Of a stretch of 64,000 bases of DNA, positions 9,816 through 20,748 are shown piece by piece. The DNA lies in assembly GCA_018292915.2 (NCBI GenBank), contig JACVVK020000086.1, positions 105,001 to 169,000 on the forward strand, read 5' to 3'. Both the position numbers and the translations under genes were made by a program. The notes under the pieces are model-generated. The model was not told where the DNA came from. It searched no databases and saw only the letters and a program-made list of their open reading frames with translations. Position 1 is the stretch's first letter. Each line of letters starts with the position of its first letter. Source of the DNA: Batillaria attramentaria. Taxonomy: Eukaryota > Mollusca > Gastropoda > Batillariidae.

Positions 9816-10022
9816 CGAAAACGCAACCTTAAACGAAACAAATTCTCCCCGTCTTCTACGGAAGGAGTTCAGTAAACAGTAAGGTAAGTAATTTGCAAGC
9901 AATAGGAGCATCCCTAGATTCCCCCAAGGAAAGTGTAAGCTCAGTTTAACCCTATAAAAGAGGTCGCGGTTCAAATGAGATACTACAACCAGCTCTCTTC
10001 GGGTTAAGTTCCAGTACGCCAG

Positions 10023-10047
10023 ACCCCCCCCCCCCCCCCCCCCCCCC
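10023..10047. repeat. poly-C/G run of ~25
   Basis: A long cytosine homopolymer, one of about twenty such runs of 10 or more C or G in the window. The length is unreliable in any assembly. Confidence 0.9.
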
Positions 10048-10383
10048 GCGCTTTTCCATCGCTTGCGGGAAACGAAGCGGCGTCTGGAATGACTTCTTGA
10101 TCCTGTCACTTGACAAACGACGCGAATCGAGACTGACTAATCGTTTTCGTCTGATGTCCGTGTACTGTTCAGCGTAAAGTCCTCCTTCGGACCGGGAGGA
10201 TTTGCCGGACAGTGGACAGCTGATGGTCATGGCTGGACATCCTGGATTTGTCTGAAGAACGACAGGGCTTCGGACAGACAATCGGTTGTATCCTCTTAAT
10301 TCAAAGAGGATATATGGGGGGAATATTGCACGTCTGGGAACGTGTCAGCTTTGTTTCTTGTGATGATAATAACAATGGGGATA

Positions 10384-10384
<1 letters not shown>
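10048..10384. other. no supported gene
   Basis: Sequence of normal complexity and moderate GC with no recognisable element or exon. Confidence 0.3.
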
Positions 10385-10419
<35 letters not shown>

Positions 10420-10660
10420 TAATAATAATAATTACAACAACAACAACAATAATAATAACAATCCAAAATTGTAAGAAAAAAAATCCCCCCCCCCCAAAAA
10501 AAAAAAAAAATTATATATATAGAATAGGTATTGGGTTACGCTGCACCGCGGCGACGCGCTTCCCCCGGGGGAAGCAGCCCGAATTTCCCGAAAGGGACAA
10601 TAAAGTAGTAAATAATAATAATAGTAGTAATAGAAGTAGTAAACAATAATGATAATAATA
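10385..10660 (+). mobile_element. ATA/CAA microsatellites around a retroposon 3' end
   Basis: An AAT/CAA-rich tract (10385-10460) and C/A homopolymers precede a 3' terminus. The terminus contains the 16-bp perfect palindrome CTTCCCCCGGGGGAAG (10559-10574) and GAATTTCCCGAAAGGGACAA followed by TAAAGTA and AAT repeats. This GAATTTCCC...AATAAAG ending is typical of LINE-type 3' ends. A similar end on the minus strand is at 13600. Confidence 0.55.
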
Positions 10661-11289
10661 ATGTGTGAATTATGTACGCGCTTTCCCCTGTTGTTAAGCT
10701 CAAAAGCGCGACATTAAAGTAATACAGAAAGACGAAGAAACACCACAATTCTCAACACACCAACAGCAACGTATCCTTACCTGCAAAACAGGATTAAGTC
10801 CGCGTACACTTTGCAGTTTCCCTCTCTCTTGCGTCGAGTGTGGTTACGTCATAAACGGTAGATCGCGGTGGCACAGCTGAACAGTTCTGCAGAAGACAAA
10901 AAAGGGGGGTTAGTGGCAAATTTGTTTCACACCCGTTCTGACGCAGTTCTGCGTCTCAGATTCGGCATGGCTATGCCCTATACATTGAGTGACGTCCGCT
11001 TAGCCACACACGAAGGCCAAGGAAAGCACTGATCAAAGCATTTCTGTTTTTGTCATTTACCCTGCGACAAAAAAAACTGTACACAGATCCAGAGAAGCCA
11101 AACACAACACAAGGTTGCTGACGCACTGTGCAACACTATACATTAAGACAATGGTGTTGACATTGTACACACAGATGGAAACAAAGCCCAAGAACAAAAC
11201 AACCACTTGAATCTTCTAAACTGGGTTGTGCTGCTCCGAGGCAGGTTTAGAGCGAAGTATATAGGAAGGAAAGACGTAGTGGTGAGAAA
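10661..11289. other. no supported gene
   Basis: Normal-complexity sequence with no assignable feature. Confidence 0.3.
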
Positions 11290-11299
11290 GAACGACAAA

Positions 11300-11482
11300 G
11301 ATGGGTGGGTGTTCGGGAATGTAACGCCCTTTTCCACCAAGCATGAGTGATATCAAAGACGGGACAACGAGAAAAAAGGTCAGTACAAAATAATACTTGG
11401 CCACAGCCAGGATTCGAATTCACGACCCGAGCATTGAAAGTCCAACGCTCGACTGACCATTCGGATATTCCGGCTCCCCAAT
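11300..11482 (-). mobile_element. SINE1, subfamily B, 10-bp TSD
   Basis: Somewhat diverged full-length copy (AATGTAACGCCCTTTTCCAC tail, CAGCCAGGATTCGAATTCAC head). GAACGACAAA is found at 11290-11299 and 11483-11492. Confidence 0.9.
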
Positions 11483-11527
11483 GAACGACAAAAAAGCAAC
11501 AACAACGCCATCATTTACAACGCCAAG

Positions 11528-11590
11528 GACAACAACAACAACAACAACAACCACAACAACAGCAGCAACAGCAACAGCAACAACAAAAAC
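11528..11590. repeat. (CAA)n microsatellite with CAG/CCA variants
   Basis: A CAA-type trinucleotide tract with interspersed CAG, just downstream of a SINE1 head. Confidence 0.9.
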
Positions 11591-11816
11591 TATGTAACAA
11601 AGGAAAAGAAAATTTACTATGGAAACGTGCCACGTGATAATTTGCATATATTAAAAACAAACTGAGACACATTATGCTGAGACAACAATACAACACTGCT
11701 TAGAGGTTGCTCAGTACATAAATACCGTGATCTCATAATTCTACTTGTGGGAAGACATTTGCTTCGGGTTCAGGGAATAAATTAAGATCGGTATCACGGA
11801 CTGCCAAGTTTCCAAC

Positions 11817-11818
<2 letters not shown>

Positions 11819-11871
<53 letters not shown>

Positions 11872-12003
11872 ACTCCATGTTTTCACTCATGCCGATAATT
11901 ATCTCCCCTAGGTAAAAAAAAAACAAAAACCAGAAACAGATTAAACGATGATCTCTGCTGGAACTGTCAATAGATGAACAGAGAGAGAGAGAGAGAGAGA
12001 GAG
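11819..12003. repeat. two (GA)n runs in a local duplication
   Basis: GA runs at 11819-11870 and 11979-12003 are each followed by CACTCCATG/AACGCAATC ... TCATGCTGATAAT ... ATCTCCCCT. A roughly 160-bp segment ending in GA is therefore duplicated in tandem (second copy continues to about 12080). Confidence 0.7.
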
Positions 12004-12267
12004 TTAAGGAAGAACGCAATCCAAGATTTCAGTCATGCTGATAATAATCTCCCCTCAGTACGAAAATCTAAAATAGATTAGCCTAGACTTTTCGCAGAAA
12101 TTTTGTCAACAGACGAAAAGCTCGAGTGAGGAATGACTGACAATCTATTAGATACGGCACATCACCAGGACGGCAAGATCTGACGTGGCATGACCGTGGA
12201 ATTACATAATCAGATGGCTTACATTTCTCGGCAATAGGACACAAAAAACGCCAAAAACTGACACACA

Positions 12268-12295
12268 GACACGGACACACACACACACACACACA

Positions 12296-12381
<86 letters not shown>
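12268..12381. repeat. (AC)n-(ACGC)n-(AC)n microsatellite
   Basis: A compound tract with about 15 ACGC units between two AC runs. Confidence 0.95.
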
Positions 12382-12548
12382 ACCTCGATGAGAATCACAC
12401 CGTTCAGGTTCTTTAAAAAACAAGAAAACCCTGACCGCGCCATAACGGATACAAAATGGGGTGCACTGGGATGCAGGGCATCTGTCTTTCCCAACTTTAA
12501 CTTACAAAAACACCTCTCATTCTCCAACGGCACAGAAGGCAGTGGGAG

Positions 12549-12552
<4 letters not shown>

Positions 12553-12581
<29 letters not shown>
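12553..12581. repeat. poly-A run
   Basis: An adenine homopolymer of about 29. It might be a poly-A tail of a retrocopy, but no TSD or mRNA-like sequence was found upstream. Confidence 0.9.
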
Positions 12582-12584
<3 letters not shown>

Positions 12585-12960
12585 TAAAAACCACGATGCC
12601 GAGCAGCTCATTTTGCCTGTGATTTACGGGGAGAGAGGGGTTAGGGTTTTCTGCAGGCACCGGATCACTAAATCAGCCGACCCCCGGTACATTTTGATCA
12701 CATTTTCTCCTTCATTCTAAACAGATCATACCTGGAGGCCTGCTGCTCGATGATCCTACGACCGCTCGTTACGTCGCGGCTTTTTTATTTTTATTTAGTT
12801 TTTTTTTTTTTTTTTTTGGTTTAACGCTGGAAAAGTATCTATCGTTTCTCTGTCTGTATCCCTAACGTTGATAAAAATGTGTTCAGTTTCCAAGCCGGCG
12901 GGCACTGCTGTGTTAACGAGTCGAAACGCCTGCGCGAAGCGTAAGAATACTTTATTTCGG

Positions 12961-13010
12961 GCGTGTGCGTGTGCGTGTGCGTGCGTGCGTGTGCGTGCGT
13001 GTGCGTGCGA
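12961..13010. repeat. (GTGC)n microsatellite
   Basis: GTGT/GTGC tetranucleotide tract. Confidence 0.85.
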
Positions 13011-13048
13011 TCGTTGTTACTGTTTACTGGTTTGTCAGTTAGTGTGGA

Positions 13049-13230
13049 AAAAAAGGGGGTGGGTATGTGGATGTTAGGGAGTTTAATGTTGTTTTCAACC
13101 ACCCAAATGTGATATCAATGAAAGACGGGGAAACGAGAAAAAAGGCCAGCACAAACATTTGGCCCTAGCCGGGATTCGAACGCACGACCCGAGCAATGAG
13201 AGACCAACGCTCTACCATTCGGCTATCCCG
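13049..13230 (-). mobile_element. SINE1, subfamily B, diverged tail
   Basis: The head is intact (GCCGGGATTCGAACGCACGA, TACCATTCGGCTATCCCGG). The tail is diverged (GTTTAATGTTGTTTTCAACC) and a small TCAATGAAAG insertion lies in the GATATCAAAG part. No TSD was read because of T runs. Confidence 0.88.
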
Positions 13231-13256
13231 GGTTTTTTTTTGTTTGTTTTTTTTTA

Positions 13257-13480
13257 ATCGACTTTCACCTTTTAAAAGCTCATGTAAAAATCGCAGTTTT
13301 ACTTAAAATCTTCATATCACTATGAGCCACTTGAAACCTCTGTCACGCAGTCTACCGCAGTCTCGGGTTACCGCGAAGAAGGCCCACGCTGTGCGCACTA
13401 GTGGCTTGAAGTGGCTCCTATTAGTGTGCAGTGGCTTGTTTTTTTTTTTGTTTTTTTTTTTTAACAAGTCTTATAAGAAT
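13257..13480 (-). repeat. hairpin repeat family R5, copy 2
   Basis: Reverse orientation of 5541-5745: AGCCACTTGAAAC near 13326 and TAGTGGCTTGAAGTGGCTCC near 13400 are the stem halves. AACAAGTCTTATAAG at the right end matches the left end of the other copies. T runs have expanded near 13440-13462. Confidence 0.7.
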
Positions 13481-13517
13481 AAGAGAATAAGAATACGAAT
13501 AATTTTTTTAATTTTTT

Positions 13518-13600
13518 TTTTTTTTTTGCTGCCACAACTCTTTGCCAGCTCCAGTGGTGTTCCTCCCTGGTAATGGGTGGAATCCACGGAGGGCATACGA
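13518..13600 (-). repeat. dispersed segment R12
   Basis: TTTGCCAGCTCCAGTGGTGT ... GGGTGGAATCC is the reverse complement of 15755-15805 (TTCCACCCATGACCTGGGAG ... CACTGGAGCTGGCAAAGAG). Two diverged copies define it. It is probably part of a LINE 3' region. Confidence 0.5.
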
Positions 13601-13975
13601 ATAACTTTATTAATCCCTCAGGGAAATTTATGGTGTACAGCTCTTGACACAAGAACAGAATCTCCATGTAAAAGACATCAACCATGCACCCATACGCACT
13701 CTTCACTCATACACCCATCACATACACTCATGGCAGTAATACTGTTAATGATTAAGAACAACATTTCTTAAGAACTGAAATTCATAATCAAGAACAAAAC
13801 TATAAGCAAAAACATAATACTACTTCAGTCCATCAGAGAAACAAAATCTCCATTATAAAATCAGCCACGCTTTACACACTCATCTGCTCATCCACGCATC
13901 ACATGCGGGCGCACACACTCAGCCATAGTCATACGCTCTACACTTGCATACCTCCACGCCACACATCACCTGGTG
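13601..13975 (-). mobile_element. LINE-like 3' end and 3' UTR
   Basis: On the minus strand it ends AAATTTCCCTGAGGGATTAA then TAAAGTTATTCG, a classic LINE 3' terminus. Upstream there are two diverged halves sharing an ACAAAATCTCCAT and CACCCATCAC-type pattern. No reverse transcriptase coding is visible. Confidence 0.5.
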
Positions 13976-13978
13976 ACA

Positions 13979-14192
13979 TACATTCATGTAGCGGGCAGTG
14001 GGTGGTCAGGCTTCGGCCCTCAGGACTAATGCCCCCATTTTAATGTGCATTTTTGAATGTTCGACTGCTCGAGCGGCAAAGTCTAACATTCATGTAGCGG
14101 GCAGTGGGTGGTCAGGCTTCGGCCCTCAGGACTAATGCCCCCATTTTTATGTGCATTTTTGAATGTTCGACTGCTCGAGCGGCAAAGTCTAA
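13979..14192. repeat. tandem duplication, 106-bp unit x2
   Basis: The unit starting CATTCATGTAGCGGGCAGTG at 13981 repeats at 14087 with about one mismatch (CATTTTAATG against CATTTTTATG). Near identity points to a recent duplication or an assembly duplicate. Confidence 0.93.
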
Positions 14193-14325
14193 ACAACACT
14201 GTGTCGCATTAAGAGCTGTACTGATCATCAATGTGGAGTATTACAAGCGTCCAGGCACACTCACGAGCGGAACTGTTCCACAACATAATCATGTTGGCCT
14301 AGCAAAGATGGAGTTTGCCTGTTTA
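14030..14325 (+). repeat. dispersed family R7, partial
   Basis: GAATGTTCGACTGCTCGAGC, then GTCGCATTAAGAGCTGTACT and GAACTGTTCCACAACATAAT, match copies at 19545-20060, 29505-29828 and 55435-55645 (minus). It is a non-coding interspersed repeat of unknown class. Confidence 0.65.
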
Positions 14326-14331
14326 AGAGTT

Positions 14332-14332
<1 letters not shown>

Positions 14333-14386
<54 letters not shown>

Positions 14387-14600
14387 CGTCGTTGTTGTTG
14401 TTGTTGTTTTTTAAACCCTCCTCCACCCCCGATTTTGTTAAATTTTCTTGATTTTTTTTCTTCTCCTTGTTTTTCTTTTCGTTGTTGTTGTTGTTTTTGG
14501 TTTGTTTTTGGGCGGTCTTTTTTTTTTGTTTTTTGTCTTTCTTTTTTTCCTTCTTCTTCTTTTTTTTTTTTTTTTAAACATCAATTCGTTTGTTACCAAA
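14333..14600. repeat. (GTT)n microsatellite and T-rich tract
   Basis: A GTT run of about 24 units passes into a long T-rich region. The poly-Leu and poly-Phe ORFs here are artefacts. Confidence 0.93.
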
Positions 14601-15337
14601 AAAAAAAAAAAAATCCATGATGGCCTGCTTAAGAGTTTAAACGTTAGTGCGGCGTAAAGAAGTGCGCACGCTCATACTTCATTTTCAGTCATAATTATGG
14701 CTTTATCTAAAAGCAACGGTCGTAAAACAACAGTTTGAATCGAAGTAGCACCTGAACACCTCCGCCATCCTGACTGCCGCCCGCACTTCTTTAAAGTCGC
14801 TCAGAAAACTAATCAGGCCAAGATTTTTTTTTTCTTGTGACAAAAACTGCGAAAAAAAAAAAAAAGAGAGAAAAAAAGAAGAAATCAACACGCAGGTAAG
14901 TGACAGAAAAACGAGCTAATCTTGAGCGAAAGACCATCGTTGAAAACTAATCAATTCAGACTCCGATCCGTGCAGACGCTGCAAACAGCATAATGAAGAA
15001 CACGTGGTGATGTTAGAAACAGGTGAATAGCAAATGAGGTTTGGGTTCGGGAGGTGTAATACGCGATTTGTCCCGGGCAATGAGCGAGGCAGCGGAGTGA
15101 GACAGATTAGTCTGGGGGACTGGAATGGTCTTGCCCTACGTAAACTGGAGAGTGTTCTCTTCCGATTTTTGGGGTTTTTTGGTTTTTTGGTTTTTTGGTT
15201 GAGAGGTCGCCAGCAAAAGCGTGCAATGAGAATGTCAAGATCAAGGAACTTGAGCAGCAGCGGCAAAGCATCATCATCAGCAACATAATCAACATCAACA
15301 TCAAGAACAACACCAAGAACAACATGACTGTGTACCG
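14601..15337. other. no supported gene
   Basis: Normal-complexity sequence with a tandem GGTTTTTT patch near 15170-15200 and an ATC/AAC-rich patch at 15265-15330. No exon is supported. Confidence 0.3.
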
Positions 15338-15720
15338 CCCCCCCCCCCCCCCCCCGTAGTGTAGTGGTTAGCACTTCGGACCATGGACCGGGAGACTCGG
15401 GTTCGAGTCCCAGCCGAGGCAAGCGGGATTTTTCCTACCTAGGTCGGCTCCTACCTAGAGCGGGTGTGCTATGAGCCCAATGGTGAGACTGTTGCCACAC
15501 AGCCGAGATTATCCACCTCGACTTTTGGGGAGTACTTCCCTTGGTATGACACGTCTTATGATGTGGATGATAACACGGCCGGCACCGCAGGTGCCGTAGT
15601 TTCCGGGCCTGGTTAATGCCGGGATATTTATGAAAGGAAGCGAGGAATGCGGCCCTGTCACGCAGTCCCAAACCACACGGACCTCCATAGCATCATCTTA
15701 CCATCATCCTCTTCTCCCTC
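15338..15720 (+). mobile_element. tRNA-derived SINE4, long copy
   Basis: After a C run, a tRNA-like head (GTAGTGTAGTGGTTAGCAC, B box CGGGTTCGAGTCCCAGC) leads into a body. Body landmarks are GGTGCCGTAGTTTCCGGGCC, TTAATGCCGGGATATTTATG and GCGGCCCTGTCACGCAGTCC. The body from GGCCGGCACCGCAGGTGCCG onward is repeated at 54647-54815. The junction into the R12 segment at about 15755 suggests either a longer element or a neighbour. No TSD was identified. Confidence 0.7.
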
Positions 15721-15807
15721 ATCATGCATAGAAAAATTGCCCCAGTTTTCCACCCATGACCTGGGAGAAACACCACTGGAGCTGGCAAAGAGGCGAGGCA
15801 GCAGCAA

Positions 15808-15905
15808 AACAAACAAACAAACAAACAAACAAACAAAAAAACAAACAAACAAATCACAACAACAAAAAACAAAAAACAAAAACAAAACAAAAACAAAAAA
15901 CAAAC
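15808..15905. repeat. (AAAC)n-rich tract
   Basis: AAAC/CAAA tetranucleotides follow an R12 segment and look like its 3' tail. Confidence 0.85.
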
Positions 15906-15963
15906 ATGTGAGCTGGCTCCTTCCCCAGTTGCCGCATCTTTGATACGGCTTTACATGCTGGCA

Positions 15964-15965
<2 letters not shown>

Positions 15966-16008
<43 letters not shown>

Positions 16009-16250
16009 GCTTGGTGTGGCGCACGGCTTCACCCTAACCGAGTGCTCACGGCGCTTAGGGAGATACAAGAAAGATAGTTTTTAAAAAAATCCTCAAACAA
16101 CCAAAACAAGTCAGATGATTACTAGGGCGATGCACTGAAGAGATGAGTCTTGAGGCGCTTTCGGAATGCTGTGGCTGCCTCCTTCACTGATTCAGGAAGA
16201 GAGTTCCACAGTTTAGGAGCTTCATTTTTTGAAGAACCTGGCACCACATC
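15966..16250 (-). mobile_element. LINE 3' end (CR1/L2/Rex1-like C-terminus), (CAT)n tail
   Basis: The minus strand at about 16125-16235 translates to ...APKLWNSLPESVKEAATAF then RKRLKTHLFSAS. This is the conserved carboxy end seen after the reverse transcriptase in CR1/L2/Rex1-type non-LTR retrotransposons. About 130 bp of 3' UTR follow, then a (CAT)n tail at 15966-16004. Upstream is lost, so only the last 40 or so codons survive. The class call is from the motif WNSLP...LKTHLF; the exact clade is uncertain. Confidence 0.75.
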
Positions 16251-16319
16251 TCTTCTTACTGGTGTCGTCAAACGAACTCAAAACCTCCCACAAAACGACC
16301 GGCCGTGAAATGTGCCTCT

Positions 16320-16372
16320 CAGTCTGCCTGTGTCTCTCTGTGTCTGTCTGTCTGTCTGCCTGTGTCTCTCTG

Positions 16373-16425
<53 letters not shown>
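16320..16425. repeat. (CTGT)n/(CT)n microsatellite
   Basis: CTGTCTGT and CTCTGTGTCTGT units pass into pure CT. Confidence 0.93.
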
Positions 16426-16427
<2 letters not shown>

Positions 16428-16614
16428 ACGTGTTTGGTTTGCTTTTAAAACTTTGAATAGTATCGTAACAACTGTAGCCAAAGCAAATTAGAAACTTGAC
16501 CGTACTGTGAAAGCCTCTGCTCTTGTTCAATTACAAAACAAAATTTTAATGCACAAAATTTTCTCTGAGTCTGTGTGTGTGCGTCTCTTTGTAACTCTCT
16601 CTCTCTCTCTCTCT

Positions 16615-16735
16615 CATGCTCGGCTCGTGAGTTCGAATCCCGGCTGTGGCCAAATATTTATACTGGCATTTTTCTCGTTACCCCGTCTTTGATATCACCC
16701 ACACGTGGTGGAAAAGAACACCCAAACACCCCCCC
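16615..16735 (+). mobile_element. SINE1, subfamily B, 5'-truncated
   Basis: Starts inside the head (ATGCTCGGCTCGTGAGTTCG) directly after a CT run and runs through CCCCGTCTTTGATATCACCC to GGTGGAAAAGAACACCC and a C run. 5' truncation is typical of retroposition. Confidence 0.85.
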
Positions 16736-17035
16736 CCCCCCCACCTCCAAGCACCTCAACCCTCCCCCCCCTCCACTCAGCCCCTGTACATGATGAGATA
16801 TATGATGTTTTCCCCTGTGGTATATTGCATGCGCGAATGAAGATATCACGATCTGGTTATGCTTCGGCCAGACATGCCAAGGGAAATGCGAATAAACAAT
16901 ACAATTTGTCTGGGTCAATCTACACCCCCCATCTTCGTCTGGTGTTTTGGCTTGTAAGTTTGTCCCAGTGTTCCCTAATCTCATCATTTCATAAACTCGG
17001 CCGTTGGAGAAGATACGGGTGCGAGGAGTAACGAA

Positions 17036-17262
17036 GGCTGTGGAGAACTCCCAGCTGACTTCCTCTGAGGCTCGTGTCGTCGTGAGGAAAGGTTGTTCAG
17101 TCTTGTTGACCCCGACCAGAACTGTAGGTTACAGCGAACGCGTTGTTTTTGCTCTTCTTATTTATGTAGGGGTTGTCTTAAATTCAGTGATGGCAAGTTT
17201 CCAGCGTAATAATATTCATTCTCTGGCAAGAGATATAAAACCCCATAGCTCTCTCTCTCTCT
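17036..17262. repeat. local direct duplication, copy 1
   Basis: GAGAACTCCCAGCTGACTTC ... GTCGTCGTGAGGAAAGGT ... CAGCGTAATAATATTCATTC is repeated at 17530-17720 with about 15-20% difference. Both copies end in CT-rich sequence. Confidence 0.85.
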
Positions 17263-17529
17263 CTCTCTCTCTGCATGTCTGTCTGTTTTGTGGGTTTTTT
17301 TTCTTTGGTTCTCGTTTTCATGCATCTACACGCGTAGCCGGAGTTACAGTGATTACGCAAAAACAAAACTGATGACAAGTTTTCCCACCTTCATCTGTTT
17401 AATCCTTGTACAGTAAAGTTTCATTATCATTGTAATGCTCTCTCTCTCACTCTCTCTCTCTCACTACACAAGGAAGGGGGGGGGGAGGGGGAGCTGTAAA
17501 ACTTTCTCTACCAGACTCGCTGCAAACCA

Positions 17530-17720
17530 CAGTGGAGAATTCCCATCGGACTTCCTCTAGGTTCGTGTCGTCGTGAGGAAAGGTCGTACTTGTTGACTCT
17601 GCGGAACTGTAGGTTACGGCAACACACTGTTCTTGCTATTGACGTTTATGTGGGGATTGTCTTACTTCCAGCGTAATAATATTCATTCTCTGGCAACAGA
17701 GCTAAAACCCTCTCTGTATT
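17530..17720. repeat. local direct duplication, copy 2
   Basis: Second copy of the 17036-17262 unit, about 490 bp downstream, with small deletions. Between the copies are CT and G runs. Confidence 0.85.
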
Positions 17721-18783
17721 TCTGTCTGTCTCTCTCTCTTTTTCCTTTTTCACTTCAGTCAAATCATATTGCAAATATTGTTATAAGCATCGCCACGTTA
17801 CTCACTGTTTAACAGTCATTGCAACATGGGCGTACTTAATTATTTACGTTCTGGCACATTGGCTGTATATGTCGGCACCTTCTTACTGTTTATGATCTAT
17901 GTCATGAGGGTAATACTCACGAAATGTGTGCGGGAAATGTGTAATACGGGTGATGTTGATGATTATTAGGACATAGTCGCCAGTGGTGATGTTCAATGGA
18001 TTGTATTATATCGCTTTAAATGCCCCTTGGGCTCAAAGCCGGCAATAAAATCTCTCTCAGCGACACGAGCGAGCAGACAGCAAAATCGTCTTTTGTTTTT
18101 CTCGTTGTTAACTGCAGCCTATGCTGACCGTAAAATCGGTGGACATTTTTATGAAGATGGATCCGCCTGCTTCAAATTGGCTTCGAGGAAAAAAGAAAAG
18201 AAAATAGGACTGGGCAGACACTGAGCACACGCAGGCTGCAGCGTGAAAAAGCTCTCGGCTAATTTGGCGGAGCAGACAGTAAAGAAACGGTTCCAGTCGC
18301 TCTGACCCCGGGGACATCGCAGAGCAGAGGTCGCCATCGGAAGGGGACTTCACTCCTGCGCGCCACCTCTCAGGGGACACAACCCGAAACAGTCAGGGGG
18401 CGTCACTCCTACAGACCCTACTCAAGGGACTCAACCCCTAATTTGAACGAGTCGCGAGCTTCCTTTAGACTGCTCCCTGTCCTGTGGCAATATGGAGTCA
18501 CTGTGGCTAAATGCTCATAGGCTTCACAATTCCACTCCGTCGGCCAGCACGTGAACAAGTGAAGCACGCGATGGTCGAAGAATAGTGACTAGTCTGTCAT
18601 GTGACTGTCTGTGGCGTCAGACAGTTCGTAAAGCTTGATTATGAGGAGAACAGTCACGACCAAGGAGCAAGGGGGGAGGGGGGAGGTGTGGGGGGGGGGG
18701 GTGTAAGGATGACGATGATTTGCCTTCTACATTGAAACTACCATTGTACATGTACGTCTGTCTTGTCTCTCTATCTGTACAGA
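17721..18783. other. no supported gene; one retroposon-like 3' end
   Basis: Near 18000-18060 a CCCCTTGGGCTCAAAGCCGG then CAATAAAATCTCTCTC ending resembles the other AATAAA-plus-CT 3' termini in the window. A G run lies at 18668-18703. The rest is ordinary. Confidence 0.35.
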
Positions 18784-18960
18784 TCATCATCATCATCATC
18801 ATCGCATGAATAAAGGTGCTCTATTCCAAATAGTTGGCTCCAAGCGCCGGGAGTTAAACCCAACACGCACGCTCGCGTGAATCACACGCATTCCCTCAGA
18901 CATGGGACATGAACACATAACAACCACGTGCTGCGATGGACGGGGGGGGGGGGGAGGGGG
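18784..18960 (-). mobile_element. SINE2, diverged and 5'-truncated
   Basis: An ATC tail (18784-18803) is followed by CTCCAAGCGCCGGGAGTTAA, CCCAACACGCACGCTCGCGT and ACAACCACGTGCTGCGA, matching the 3' part of SINE2. The head is missing; a G run ends the copy. Confidence 0.75.
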
Positions 18961-19544
18961 CGAGGGCTCTTAAGGAGATTACCACAACTCCCGTAAAAAC
19001 AAAATGTCCACAAACTAAAACATAGCTATAGGTGCGTCAGTCCTGGCAATGACACAACGGACCCCTGTTGGCGACTGTCGCGGGCATGTAATCTGCCCCA
19101 GGGACCAATTTCGCGACAGGAAACAGTGAAACAAGGCACGCATCGACCGCTGAGAATTTAAACAGCAGAGAAAGCGATCTTCGATTTTACGTAGGACTCT
19201 TGATTACGATGCTTCGGTGCCTAGCTGCGCATCCCTGATGGGTTTTGCCTGGGTAAATCACAGTTGTGTTCACGTTCTTTTGAATCGGGGTTAACTCATT
19301 CAAGACGGGCCGATGTTTCCTTAGCCATTCCCTGCAGACGGGCCGATTTGTGAGGTTCAGAAAAAAAAGCATCAAAAGATAACAAAACAAGATACAGACT
19401 TGAAAGTTTAAGGGTAGTTTACTAACATATTTATGCAGCTATTGCTGAAATTTCAACTTTCAAACTTAAATATCTTTGTTGTTAGTCATGTTGCACAAAA
19501 CAAATCGCGATCCACATAATTATGCGGCCGTTCGTCCGGAAAGA
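18961..19544. other. no supported gene
   Basis: Normal-complexity sequence. GACGGGCCGATGTTTCC and GACGGGCCGATTTGTGAGG (about 19297 and 19336) are a weak local duplication. Confidence 0.3.
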
Positions 19545-20060
19545 GTTAAAGGCGCATTTTTTATGATTTTTATACACACAGATCGTTCTGAGCGGTTTCC
19601 GTGGCGTCTATCATCACACCGCGTAGACGCCTGCACAGTGACAGCAACTCAAATGCTCGCACCGAGCCAACAGAAGCGTGCTCCATAGCGCGGCTGACAC
19701 ATTGAACAACACCAACCGCTCAGTCTTAGAATGTGAATGTTCGACCGCTCGCGCAAGGTATAAACGTGATTGTATCGCATTAAGAGCTCTACGAATCATC
19801 AAGACAAAGTATTCGAGCATGCAGGTGTACTCAGAAGCGAAACTGTTCAAGGGTGGGGTGGGTGTTTGGGTGTTTAACGTCCTTTTCCACCACAGACGGG
19901 GCAACGATGAAGAAGCCAGCACAAATATTTGGCTCCAGCCGGGATACGAACTCACGACCCGAGCATTAGAAGTCCAACGCTCTACCATTCGGCCACCCCG
20001 GCTCCCCGCGAAACTGTTCAAAAATATAAGCTGACTTGGTAAACATGGAAACAGAGTTTA
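19545..20060 (+). repeat. dispersed family R7, longest copy, split by SINE1
   Basis: Landmarks are ACAGATCGTTCTGAGCG, GACGCCTGCACAGTGACAGC, GAATGTGAATGTTCGACCGC, ATCGCATTAAGAGCTCTACG and GCGAAACTGTTCAA. The SINE1 at 19851-20007 interrupts the last part. Copies at 14030, 29505 and 55435 lack that insertion, so R7 is older. Confidence 0.75.
19851..20007 (-). mobile_element. SINE1, subfamily A, 14-bp TSD
   Basis: GCGAAACTGTTCAA at 19837-19850 and 20008-20021 is a perfect TSD. The head carries the subfamily A B box (GTTCGTATCC on the minus strand). Confidence 0.95.
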
Positions 20061-20249
20061 AAGGGCTGTCACACTCAAAGTCATGGGCACACAAGTATAG
20101 ATTGCAGTGTGCAAGTTATTTTGTGGAATTTTGATAGTTTACCGAACTATAGTTTAAAGGGCTGTCACACTCAAAGTCATGGGCACACAAGTATAGATTG
20201 CAGTGTGCAAGTTGTTTTGTGGAATTTTGATAGTTTACCGAACTATAGT
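20055..20249. repeat. tandem duplication, 96-bp unit x2
   Basis: The unit starting GTTTAAAGGGCTGTCACACT at 20056 repeats at 20152 with a single mismatch (TTATT against TTGTT) before ACCGAACTATAG. This is a very recent duplication. Confidence 0.95.
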
Positions 20250-20575
20250 TTTCATTTCTTTTGTTCATATTGACTGGGCACAGCTGTCTACAAAGTTATA
20301 AAAGGGTAGTTTTGAAAGTGTTGTTGAAAGTAACTGGATTTCATTATTCTTTTGGGGAAATTCGGTTGCTTCCGCTGCAAGCACGTAACACTTTGCTACC
20401 TGCTTCCAATGAATCTGCCGACAACAGTAAAGCCGAAAGACCTGGGAGATACCTCGTAAATGTAGCATTGCATGTCCAGTAATGGCTGTTCGAGCACTGC
20501 GGGTATATCCGCGTGTTCTGGCGCCAAAAAAATCGTTTCAGAACAACACACGTCTTTCCCATCTTCTATTGCTTT

Positions 20576-20748
20576 GGGGAGCCGGGATAGCCGAATAGTA
20601 TAGCGTCGGACTTTCAATGCTGGGGTTGTGAGTTCGCATCCCGGCTGGGGCCACAATCTGTGCTGGCCTTTGTCTCGCTACCCTGTCTTTGATATCACCC
20701 ACACGTGGTGGAAAAGGACGTTAAACTCCCAAACACCCACCGACCCAC
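20576..20748 (+). mobile_element. SINE1, subfamily B, imperfect TSD
   Basis: Full length with the pairing ends AGCCGGGA and TCCCGGCT. TCTTCTATTGCTTT (20562-20575) and TCTTCTCTTGCCTT (20749-20762) are a 12/14 TSD. Confidence 0.9.

Noticed and set aside
12553..12581. Processed pseudogene marked by the poly-A run
   Set aside because: No mRNA-like sequence upstream and no target duplication around the run.
15345..15425. tRNA gene on the plus strand
   Set aside because: Pol III boxes belong to a longer repeated element (SINE4) whose body recurs at 54647; no cloverleaf with paired acceptor ends.
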